A stretch of DNA of 64,000 nt, taken from positions 8,618,001-8,682,000 of the forward strand of contig NC_052106.1 of the NCBI RefSeq assembly GCF_012273895.1, read 5' to 3'. Source of the DNA: Zerene cesonia. Taxonomy: Eukaryota; Arthropoda; Insecta; Lepidoptera; Pieridae. The notes under the pieces were generated by a model. That model was not told where the DNA came from, made no database searches, and saw only the letters and a program-made list of their open reading frames with translations. The first letter of the stretch is position 1. Each line of letters begins with the position of its first letter. Shown one piece after another: positions 1 to 8,140 of this stretch. A program made the translations under genes and the position numbers.

Positions 1-126
1 CTCGATACCGTTATCTTAATATGACTGTGTGATAACTTCAAAATCGATTTATTAATTTCCATCCCACAAACACATAAACATACAAACATTACCTCTTCAT
101 AAGGTATATTAATTTAGTATTCTCAG

Positions 127-174
127 CACACACGCGCGCTGGATGCCATCCCATTTCCCTGTTGTCGCAGATAG
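127..174 (+). other. Candidate small exon, function unknown
   Basis: A 48 bp GC-richer patch is preceded by an acceptor-like TATTCTCAG and followed by a strong donor, GTAAGT, at 175-180. Two of three + frames are open. No protein family is recognised in 16 codons, and I cannot tell coding from untranslated exon or chance. Bases 1-126 and 175-490 show nothing else I can assign. Confidence 0.25.
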
Positions 175-494
175 GTAAGTCGAAACTGACATTTTGACAT
201 CATATTTAATTTTCGTGCGGTTAGCTGAATTCAAAATAAAAGTATTTGCATTTTTAGCAATTTAAATAAAACGTGGTGCAATAGTAAATAGAATAATGCT
301 TTTAGATGTTTCATGGATTTTTTATGTCACTAATTCATAATGTTAATGTTTAAATCAACGATTTAAACATTCAGCTTTTATGAATTTATAACATTCAAAA
401 CCAATTTCCATGATAGCATACTTGAAATTGAAATGGTAACAAAATCCCTTAAAATGAAAAGCGGAGACCAGTGTATTATGTTCCCACTTATCTA

Positions 495-830
495 CTAACA
501 TTATAAGGCGAAAGTTTGTAGGTATGGATGGATGGATAAATGTATGGATGTTAGTTAGTCTCTCATGCGAAAACGGCATAACGTATCTGTCTTAAATTTT
601 GCACAGAAATAGATTATAGTCTGGATTAGCACATAAGCTACTGTTTGCTTGTAACAGCTAATAAAATATAAGTGAGAAAGTGACTGATTGACTGTCTGTT
701 TCTTCTTCCCGCCAAAACCATTCAACCGATTTGAGTGAAATTGTTATTAAAGTAGTTCCAGATCCGAGAAAGGACATAGGATAGTTTTTACCCCGGAATT
801 CCCAGGGTAAGAAGAACTATTCTGGAAAAA
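495..830 (+). repeat. Helitron-type fragments, two in tandem
   Basis: The first piece starts with ACTAACATTATAAGGCGAAAG and runs through GGATGGATGGAT and a TTTTGCACAGAAATAGATT block. The second, from about 660, has GACTGATTGACTGTC, AACCGATTTGAGTG and ends near a TTTTTACCCCGGAATTCCCA block. Both match the usual inner order of short non-autonomous lepidopteran Helitrons, but neither keeps a CTAGT end. Confidence 0.55.
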
Positions 831-879
831 GATTTGTTATAGTATTTTCTTGTGTTTGGTTTCACGCGAGTATTATACA

Positions 880-999
880 TTTAGAAATTAAAAACTTTTC
901 AACGGATTTTAAACGCGATTTATTCATTATATTATTAACCCGACGTTTCGAACACTTTACAGCGAGCGTGGTCACGTTGAAAAGTTTTTAATTTCTAAA
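880..999. mobile_element. Short element with perfect 24 bp inverted ends
   Basis: Bases 880-903 and 976-999 are exact reverse complements (TTTAGAAATTAAAAACTTTT... at the left). The core holds CCGACGTTTCGAACACTTTACAGCGAGC. A 52 bp stretch of this element (882-933) recurs exactly, inverted, at 11641-11692, and the core recurs at 43611-43740. It may be a foldback element or a copy with an inverted end; no transposase is present. Confidence 0.6.
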
Positions 1000-1020
1000 G
1001 ATTTGTTATGTTAGCTACTT

Positions 1021-1205
1021 CTATATATATAAAATTCTCGTGTCACAGTTTTCGTTGCCATACTCCTCCGAAACGGCTTGACCGATTCCTCTGAAATTTG
1101 GTAAGCATATTGGGTAGGTCTGAGAATCGGCCAACATCTATTTTTTATCCCGATATTCCTACGGGATGCGGACTTACGCGGGTGAAACCGCGGGGCGCAG
1201 CTAGT
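1021..1205 (+). mobile_element. Non-autonomous Helitron with CTAGT end
   Basis: It contains TCCTCCGAAACGGCTTGACC, a TATCCCGATATTCCTACGGG block, GGTGAAACCGCGGGGCGCAG, and ends CTAGT at 1201-1205. The copy at 44311-44490 on the other strand belongs to the same subfamily, with long near-identical stretches. No Rep/helicase coding sequence is present. Confidence 0.7.
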
Positions 1206-1711
1206 ATATTATAAAAATCAAATTGCTGTCACCCGTAAGTAGTTATATAGTTTTCTTCCAGAATAAGAACTTTACAGCGTCGGTTGTAACATTTATGATG
1301 CAGTCAGTAATCTTTTCCGCTAGGTGATACTGACAGATAAATGAACAAAACATGAGTTTACACCTATTTTTAACATATTATGCATACATGTAAGCTGTAT
1401 TCTTAAACATAACATACAATATTGTACACTCTTCAAATCATAAAAAAAAGATTACAAAGGATTATTCCAAAGTCCATAATTGATGTCCCCAGAATCCGTA
1501 TTGAAATCAAATCAATTCAAATTTGAATTCAAACCCAGTAATTGATACAGAGCATTGATTAATTCGCAACAGGGATCGAGGGCCATTCAATTCCGCTTTT
1601 TGATTTCAACCAATGAATATAGGTTTGAGTTCTGCTTTGATTTTTTTGGCACTGGGTGGTTCTAGGTTTTTATAAATATCAGACGCTGGATTTAAAGTAA
1701 AACTAACATAC

Positions 1712-1767
1712 CTGGATGCTTGTTTATCCAGTCCCGAGCTCGTGGAACTGGACAAATGTTGAACTAA
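1712..1767 (-). other. Candidate minus-strand exon
   Basis: On the minus strand an acceptor (AATGCAATGTTTCAG) precedes 56 bp, followed by a donor GTATGT. Read in phase 0 it gives LVQHLSSSTSSGLDKQAS, with GC-rich codons unlike the AT-rich surroundings. The frame also stays open through the donor in a 70-codon ORF (1606-1818, minus). I do not recognise the peptide. It could be an exon of a gene lying to the left, or chance. Confidence 0.3.
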
Positions 1768-1914
1768 CTGAAACATTGCATTAATGTGTAAATACAAAAT
1801 ATAAATAAATATTTTCATCGTAAAATTGTAAACGCTGTTAGATTACATGCTTCAAAATGATGATCCGTGACATATGGTTACAATTTAATGCATTTTTATT
1901 TGGTTGATTATAAT

Positions 1915-1961
1915 CTATCGATGTGAAATCGCTATATAGTGAAATATAATTTCACATCGAT
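1915..1961. repeat. 14 bp inverted repeat, 19 nt spacer
   Basis: TATCGATGTGAAAT at 1915-1928 is the exact reverse complement of 1948-1961. It lies in AT-rich DNA with no coding context. Confidence 0.7.
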
Positions 1962-2997
1962 AAATCTCAATATAATTTACAAAACTCAAAAAAAAAAACT
2001 GCAATATATTCGCAACATAGTCAAAACAAAAATAATACGTTATTTGCAAATGCTAGGAATCACAATTTTTCGACAGTTTTGTAATCTTTTAATCTACCGG
2101 TTTTTACAATATTACAACGACATATATAAGATTTACTGGAAATTAAATAATTTCAAGGTACACACGGAGCAAGCTACTAGACTGTTATCCCTTTGTAGAG
2201 TTTTCGACAGGTTAATATTACAAATAAATTTAAGTTGCATGTCCGTTTTAATCAATTATTTCCAAAACATGTTCAGAAATTGAGATTTCTCGTATTATGC
2301 TAGGAAATACTACTTTTTCCTAATCCATACATACGAATATATATATAATATAAGCAACGTTGAGCTAACCATACCATGTAGTAAATACAATCATCATGAT
2401 CAATATCATCAAAACTTCGTTCGTACATTCTTAACTCCACCATAAATATAAAACAATTTATAAAATATTTTTCAGTTAACCACAGTTTAATAATCGTTTA
2501 GAGAAGGTATTCCCCGGGTACGGCTGAGGCGGTTTAACTCACGGTGACACCGCTCAGAGATCCTTAATTAAATTAAGTTTTCTTAATCCGCTGGGATCAG
2601 CTTCATTACAGCACGGTTCAGTACGTAGATTAGTTCCGTATATTTTTTCACGTGGATAGTGTATCGCCTCTTAGTATAGTGAATGATATGAGCTAGATTG
2701 ATGAACAGTTATTTTTTAAATACATTTAAACCGTGTTAAAAAAATTAAGAAGTTATTGGTCACTTATAAATATACGTACATTTTTATTTATTATGGAAAG
2801 CATAGAAAAACGATATAAATACATCTTCATAAGAAGATTATAAACTTTATATAAGTATGGAAAGATAGTTATGTACTAATATAAATGTAATAACATGATC
2901 ATAGAAAGCTATTATTATTAGTGAGAAAAAAATTGTTTTCGAGACATTACTATTACATTTTTATACAACCAGATTAGAAAATTGCATATATACTTAC

Positions 2998-3084
2998 TGC
3001 TTCTCTTTAGAGTCTGCTTCAACCAGATCCAGACCTAATTCATTTAGCTTCCCTATCCACTGAGCTATCATTTCTCCAACAAAA
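2998..3084 (-). repeat. tRNA-like repeat remnant resembling an exon
   Basis: The minus strand contains GATAGCTCAGTGGATAG, which fits a Pol III A box, and about 45 bp later GGTTGAAGC, a weak B-box match. The same 87 bp also reads as an exon (acceptor TTTTGATGCAG, donor GTAAGT, phases 2/2, frame open with MIAQWIGKLNELGLDLVEAD inside). I favour a decayed tRNA-derived SINE because of the A box, but an exon is not excluded. Confidence 0.4.
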
Positions 3085-3551
3085 CTGCATCAAAATGCAA
3101 ATCCTTAATAATGAGACACTTAGAGAAGTTTGTGGACACCAGCAAACTGAAACAAGAAACCTAATTCCGCGAGGTCTCTCTGTACTGCGTTAACTTTGTG
3201 TTGATTATTGTTAGACTGTCCTTAATTACTTTTAAGAAATTATTGCGGTCAGTTTTATTCAAAGAATTCGATGTGAAATTGATGGATCATGCCTTGATCG
3301 GGTAGGAGTCTAGGTGACTAGTTTCTAGGAGTAGGTTTAGATTTTTGAAGTGAAACTTCTTTAGAATCGTTGTGATTTCAAACCTGATGCAACGGAAAAA
3401 CGACAGGTAAGAGACACAAATACAAAAATGTGTAGAATGAAGCCGGCAAAGAATGAGACGGTAATATACATACTATTTTACTTAGTCTGGCCATAAATAC
3501 TGTTACACTTAATTATAAAAAAATATTACATTTGAATTTCGAATCTGTCAT

Positions 3552-4551
3552 NNNNNNNNNNNNNNNNNNNNNNNNNNNNNNNNNNNNNNNNNNNNNNNNN
3601 NNNNNNNNNNNNNNNNNNNNNNNNNNNNNNNNNNNNNNNNNNNNNNNNNNNNNNNNNNNNNNNNNNNNNNNNNNNNNNNNNNNNNNNNNNNNNNNNNNNN
3701 NNNNNNNNNNNNNNNNNNNNNNNNNNNNNNNNNNNNNNNNNNNNNNNNNNNNNNNNNNNNNNNNNNNNNNNNNNNNNNNNNNNNNNNNNNNNNNNNNNNN
3801 NNNNNNNNNNNNNNNNNNNNNNNNNNNNNNNNNNNNNNNNNNNNNNNNNNNNNNNNNNNNNNNNNNNNNNNNNNNNNNNNNNNNNNNNNNNNNNNNNNNN
3901 NNNNNNNNNNNNNNNNNNNNNNNNNNNNNNNNNNNNNNNNNNNNNNNNNNNNNNNNNNNNNNNNNNNNNNNNNNNNNNNNNNNNNNNNNNNNNNNNNNNN
4001 NNNNNNNNNNNNNNNNNNNNNNNNNNNNNNNNNNNNNNNNNNNNNNNNNNNNNNNNNNNNNNNNNNNNNNNNNNNNNNNNNNNNNNNNNNNNNNNNNNNN
4101 NNNNNNNNNNNNNNNNNNNNNNNNNNNNNNNNNNNNNNNNNNNNNNNNNNNNNNNNNNNNNNNNNNNNNNNNNNNNNNNNNNNNNNNNNNNNNNNNNNNN
4201 NNNNNNNNNNNNNNNNNNNNNNNNNNNNNNNNNNNNNNNNNNNNNNNNNNNNNNNNNNNNNNNNNNNNNNNNNNNNNNNNNNNNNNNNNNNNNNNNNNNN
4301 NNNNNNNNNNNNNNNNNNNNNNNNNNNNNNNNNNNNNNNNNNNNNNNNNNNNNNNNNNNNNNNNNNNNNNNNNNNNNNNNNNNNNNNNNNNNNNNNNNNN
4401 NNNNNNNNNNNNNNNNNNNNNNNNNNNNNNNNNNNNNNNNNNNNNNNNNNNNNNNNNNNNNNNNNNNNNNNNNNNNNNNNNNNNNNNNNNNNNNNNNNNN
4501 NNNNNNNNNNNNNNNNNNNNNNNNNNNNNNNNNNNNNNNNNNNNNNNNNNN
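3552..4551. other. Assembly gap of 1000 N
   Basis: Exactly 1000 N, so the true size is unknown. The right flank is the 3' end of a Helitron, suggesting that repeat content broke the assembly. The left flank, 3085-3551, holds nothing I can assign. Confidence 0.98.
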
Positions 4552-4624
4552 AGTCTTGATAATACTGGTCCACGCAAAAATCCACGCGGGCTGCTTGCAG
4601 CCCGCGCACCGCGCACCAGCTAGT
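4552..4624 (+). mobile_element. Helitron 3' terminus with terminal hairpin
   Basis: GCGGGCTGC and GCAGCCCGC at 4586-4605 form a 9 bp stem with a 2 nt loop. Fourteen bases later comes CTAG followed by T (4620-4624). Hairpin plus CTAG(T) is the classic Helitron 3' end; the element body is lost in the gap to the left. Confidence 0.7.
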
Positions 4625-4762
4625 TAGTACCTTATATAATTAATGTTACTTGCATTGCCGCAGAAGTAAGCAAACGTAAATTTTTTTTTTGAATGCAGCT
4701 TAAATCTTAATCTAAAAAAACAAAAAACAATGTATGTTGTTTTACCTACACTAATAGAATTT

Positions 4763-4822
4763 GTAGGGGTCTAGGTTCCTACTTCAAACGATGTAATCAA
4801 AGACACTGTCAAGCTCAAACTG
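4763..4822. mobile_element. MITE-like fragment, GTAGGGGTC end
   Basis: It starts GTAGGGGTCTAGGTTCCTAC and aligns over about 60 bp with the reverse complement of the complete copy at 6654-6743 (shared AAGTAGGAACC, ACGATGTA, AAAG.CAC.G.CAAG). The far end has diverged or is missing. Confidence 0.55.
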
Positions 4823-4858
4823 TTTTATAGTAAAATACTCCCTCTATATATATGGGGA

Positions 4859-4896
4859 GTCATCATAAGTCGACGTGCACATCGGCGTATGATGAC
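4859..4896. repeat. 38 bp imperfect palindrome
   Basis: The arms GTCATCATA and TATGATGAC are exact inverses and the centre is GTGCAC. Only three symmetric mismatches break full dyad symmetry. The GC-rich centre stands out from the AT-rich flanks. No function is evident. Confidence 0.75.
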
Positions 4897-5358
4897 GAAA
4901 AATAAATATAAAAATAAAAAATACGAAAAGTTAAAAATAGCGCGACTTATTGGAATAAAAGTACTTTATGATGCGTTAACAAAAACGCACGTAAACGGCA
5001 AAAATCCAAGGTAGGCTTTATAAGCAATGTCAGCTACATTATCAAATAATTCAATAGGGACATTATCGTAAAGAAGATCGCTAATAGATTAGTTCGATCA
5101 AGCGAAACGCTGGAGACGTAACTTCCTCGGAGTACGGGGCCCTCCCCGCGTCCTCGATAACACGTTTATAAGTATATTGTTATGGGCCATTTGCGATTAC
5201 CGAGATTTTTGGTAATATATTTCGTTAGAGGAATTATTGGACGAGAATTATTTGTATGTAAACTGGTTATAACAGGGTTGTTTGAATCAGTTGTGGTTTT
5301 AATGTAAAATGTAATATTAATATATGTAATAAAAGTTAATAATTAGGTTTATAATTTT
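4897..5358. other. Unassigned AT-rich stretch
   Basis: No gene seen. A GC-rich patch near 5125-5155 (GTACGGGGCCCTCCCCGCG) is unexplained. Confidence 0.5.
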
Positions 5359-5403
5359 GAAATAAGTTCATCCATAACACATAGTTATGGATGAACTTAT
5401 TTC
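5359..5403. repeat. Perfect 20 bp inverted repeat, 5 nt loop
   Basis: GAAATAAGTTCATCCATAAC at 5359-5378 and its exact reverse complement at 5384-5403 flank ACATA. The loop is too short for a normal microRNA precursor, and no poly(U) or gene context is present. Confidence 0.85.
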
Positions 5404-5439
5404 GTTGCAGAAAGGGAGAGAAGTAAAGAAAAAGTGAAA

Positions 5440-5505
5440 GAGATCTATTTATTTTAATGAGATTCGCTTTCATTATTTGAGATTCGCTTTCATTTTTATG
5501 AGATT
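5440..5505. repeat. Short tandem duplication
   Basis: GAGATTCGCTTTCATT occurs twice about 20 bp apart, with a third partial GAGATTAC at the right. It abuts the Helitron at 5506. Confidence 0.6.
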
Positions 5506-5708
5506 ACTAGCTGCACTCCACGGTTTCACCTGTGTAAGTCCGTATCCCTTGGGAATATCGGGATAAAAAGTTGCCTATATGTTATTCCAGTTGTCCAGCT
5601 GTCTACGTACCAAATTTCATTGCAATCTGTTTAGTAGTTTCTGCGTGAAAGAGTAACAAACACACACACACATCCTTACAAACTTTCGCATTTATAATAT
5701 TAGTAGGA
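5506..5708 (-). mobile_element. Non-autonomous Helitron, reverse orientation
   Basis: ACTAGCTGCACTCC at the left is the inverted CTAGT end. It then runs through GGGAATATCGGGATAAAAAG, CTACGTACCAAATTTCATTG and TGCGTGAAAGAGTAACAAAC, ending TTATAATATTAGT. It is close to the copies at 51362-51548 and 45395-45560. Confidence 0.75.
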
Positions 5709-6470
5709 TTAAGTATTAAGTAGGATAAAGCATTTTGTAATGAAAACAATGCATGTAAAAATATTCATTATATATTTATATACATTTTACATACTGTGTA
5801 TACTTCAGTCTGTCTCGAATTCAACTGGCAATTTCATTTTTAATTATATAACAATCCTCAAGGAATCTTCACGGAATGTGTTAAGCACCCATCTCGTATA
5901 AAGAAAAAATCTATAACGTAAAGAAATAAAGGCAACTTTTTCCCTAACAAAAGGCGGTAGGGACCGAATTGTTAATCGAAACAAATGACTCGTAAACATA
6001 ATTACTTCGAGGCATTTGCTCCATACAATGGCTTTATCACTATGCTTTTAGTTTAAGTGCAGGGGACATGCGTTATTGTGAATGTATTTTCATAAATGGA
6101 AAAGTAATAATTATATATATTTGACAGTGTTTCTTTTATGCAACAAATGTTGCAATTTTAATGGATTTTTTATATGGTAAAATAGAGCTATTTTAGTGTA
6201 TTGATTAAATGTAGTATCTATGTGAATAACCGTCTGTTTTCATTCCTTAAACAATTAATGTATCATAAGTGAATCATTTTATAATAATTCAGTGAACTCT
6301 GATTTACATATAGCTTATTTATAGCGCTACAAGTTTCTTAATGAATCAGTATTTCTATAGTAAAATTATCGTGATATTTGGAAACAACATAAATAAATTC
6401 AGATGAAATTCCAATGATATATTAATAACGTTGCTGCTATTACAAAACAAAGATTTAAACTATGTAGTAT
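5709..6470. other. Unassigned AT-rich stretch
   Basis: No open frame of note, no RNA gene and no repeat that I recognise. Confidence 0.5.
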
Positions 6471-6764
6471 ACTAGACGCTCGTCCTGGCTCCGCCCGGAT
6501 ATTAAGATTCCTGTTTTATCCAAAGCATCAGGATAAAAAGGATCCTATCAAACAAGTCAGCTCGTAGTCTATATACCAAATTTCATCAAAATTCGTTCAT
6601 TAGTTTCAACGTGATTGACGGACAAAAATCCAAACAAATAAACTTTGACATTTGTAGGGGTCACATTACATAAATTAGATTGAACTTGGCTGTGCCTTTC
6701 ATTTCAACCATACATCGTATGAAGTAGGAACCTAGACCCCCACACATTTATAACATTAGTGTGA
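6471..6764 (-). mobile_element. Helitron interrupted by a nested MITE
   Basis: ACTAGACGCTCGTCCTGGCT starts the inverted 3' end and TTATAACATTAGTGTGA closes the 5' end. CCAAATTTCATCAAAATTCG and GTGATTGACGGACAAA are typical inner blocks. It is split by the 90 bp insert at 6654-6743; without the insert plus one TSD copy it matches the subfamily at 31558-31850. Confidence 0.7.
6654..6743. mobile_element. 90 bp MITE with 6 bp target duplication
   Basis: The ends GTAGGGGTC and GACCCCCAC are inverted with one mismatch. ACATTT is repeated directly on each side (6648-6653, 6744-6749). The host Helitron reads continuously across the site when one ACATTT and the insert are ignored. No coding capacity. 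Confidence 0.7.
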
Positions 6765-7059
6765 TTCCATACCTTCGCAAATTTATTCAGTCAATCATTG
6801 AGCTGAACGTGGAATGTACCAGAACGAATTAGAGTTAAATGCGAAAGGAGTAATTCCATTTGAAGGGTAATTATGAGGTACGGCGAAGGAGTCTCGTTCA
6901 ACTGTAATTAGTAAAGAATGGAGGGAAATTAAGTGGATCGCAGTTAAAGTTAGGCTTGAAAGCGAACAGACCAGGGAGTCGGAATGAGGTTCATTTTATT
7001 GTTTACAGTAGTATTTTATGTTGAATAGACTAATAGTAAGTTACCTTAGTTATTGTGTT
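6765..7059. other. Unassigned stretch
   Basis: AT-rich DNA without a recognisable gene or repeat. Confidence 0.5.
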
Positions 7060-7830
7060 GTCGGATATCAATTGTGATTTAATATTCTGTTCTTTTATTT
7101 TATTATAAATTTTACAAATGATGTTGGATGAATAATTGTCATTTGAGACACAGATGTCGCTTTTCATAACTTGTCAACACTCGTTCAGCTATCGAATCCT
7201 ATAAAATGTCGAAACACTTAGAAACATTGCACATTTGAACGTATTGTGCCGACTTGTACTTATTATTCTGTGCCTTGGTGTTCAATCGTTGATTATTCAA
7301 CGTTTTGCCCAACTACCCTCAATACGTTATTGTCACGATGTTTTTGTGACTGGCTGTGTCATTTGTTATAAACTGACTAATTACTACTGTATGTGGTAGT
7401 CGAGCACGTTTCGGCACGAATTGGGCCAGCTCGCACCGGGGAAGTACCACACCCCCACAGAAGACCGGCGTGAAATAGCATTCTGCTGTGTTTCTTTCGG
7501 TGAGTGGGAGAGCCGCAGGCCCATATCCTTTTCCTTACCCTCCCCAGTCCTTTCTTTTATTCCTATCGCCAATCCTTTCTTAATCCCTTCCCAAAAAGTC
7601 GGCAATTTATTTGTAGAGGCGTAAGTTCTGCAATGGACCTTATGCCTCGCCAAATGTTCATGGGCGGTGGTAGCGCTTACCATCAGGCGTCTCACCAGCT
7701 CCATTGCCGACTGTAATATAAAAAAAAACTAAATTAATTAGGTACTTGTGAAGAATTGCAGTATATTCTTATTACATCAAACTTATATTCAACACAGTCC
7801 CCCTTTCGATTTTTCACAGTGTTGTTTTCA
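7060..7830 (+). repeat. Dispersed repeat, split by a retroposon
   Basis: Bases 7060-7391 and 7729-7830 align with one uninterrupted stretch at 62011-62330. Shared blocks include GATATCAATTGTG, TGTGCCTTGGTGTTC, ACTACCCTCA and TTTGTGACTGGCTGTG. Family unknown. The interruption is the poly(A) retroposon at 7392-7728. Confidence 0.6.
7392..7728 (+). mobile_element. Poly(A) retroposon, copy A
   Basis: It begins near GTAGTCGAGCACGTTTCGGC, contains GCACCGGGGAAGTACCACAC and ends ACTGTAATATAAAAAAAAAC. Copies B (11090-11421) and C (12018-12342) share its full length. The poly(A) tail marks it as a retroposon (SINE or LINE 3' piece). A frame reading GQLAPGKYHTPTE is shared by the three copies, with a whole-codon length difference, but I would not call it a gene. 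Confidence 0.7.
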
Positions 7831-8065
7831 ACAATAAGTAGAAATTATAAATATATCCCGAGAGTTTCGTCATTCATTCATCTGAAATGATATCATTTCT
7901 GAAAAGCTTTGGAAAACAATCCTATAACTTACCATTTTTTCATTGCTTAAAATGTAAAAGTGGATGTTAAGACCGCGACTCGAATGAAATAAAATGGGAA
8001 GAGGATGTTATCCTTCGGCTCATTTTTAAAGAAAACACGCATGTTGCCCGATTATATCTAGTGAT
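7831..8065. other. Unassigned stretch
   Basis: AT-rich DNA, nothing recognised. Confidence 0.45.
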
Positions 8066-8140
8066 TCGCTGATGGTAAGCAATTATCCCCTGATCAACAT
8101 TTTAAAGGTAGGGCTGCCATAACTGTGTTACCCCCTTTTA
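8066..8140 (-). repeat. Decayed poly(A) retroposon fragment
   Basis: GTGATTCGCTGATGGTAAGC corresponds to the GGTTCGCCTGATGGTAAGCG block of copies B and C, and the following 50 bp align loosely. Heavily mutated, so old. Confidence 0.45.

Larger units (their letters stand above)
1206..2997. other. AT-rich stretch, mostly unassigned
   Basis: Apart from the exon-like patch at 1712-1767 and the hairpin at 1915-1961, I see no gene. An open frame at 1939-2283 (+, 114 codons) is AT-driven and lysine/isoleucine/asparagine-rich with no recognisable motif. A GC-richer patch at 2508-2565 carries CGGTGACACCG and remains unexplained. Confidence 0.5.

Noticed and set aside
1939..2283. 114-codon ORF
   Set aside because: AT-driven composition, low complexity, no motif, no flanking gene signals.
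2998..3084. Coding exon with good splice sites on the minus strand
   Set aside because: The core matches a tRNA A box (TAGCTCAGTGG) and looks like a decayed SINE. Kept only as a repeat with low confidence.
3513..4623. Long open frames running through N
   Set aside because: They are open only because N is never a stop; the same applies at 13218-14424, 15396-16699, 39558-40939 and 49321-50445.
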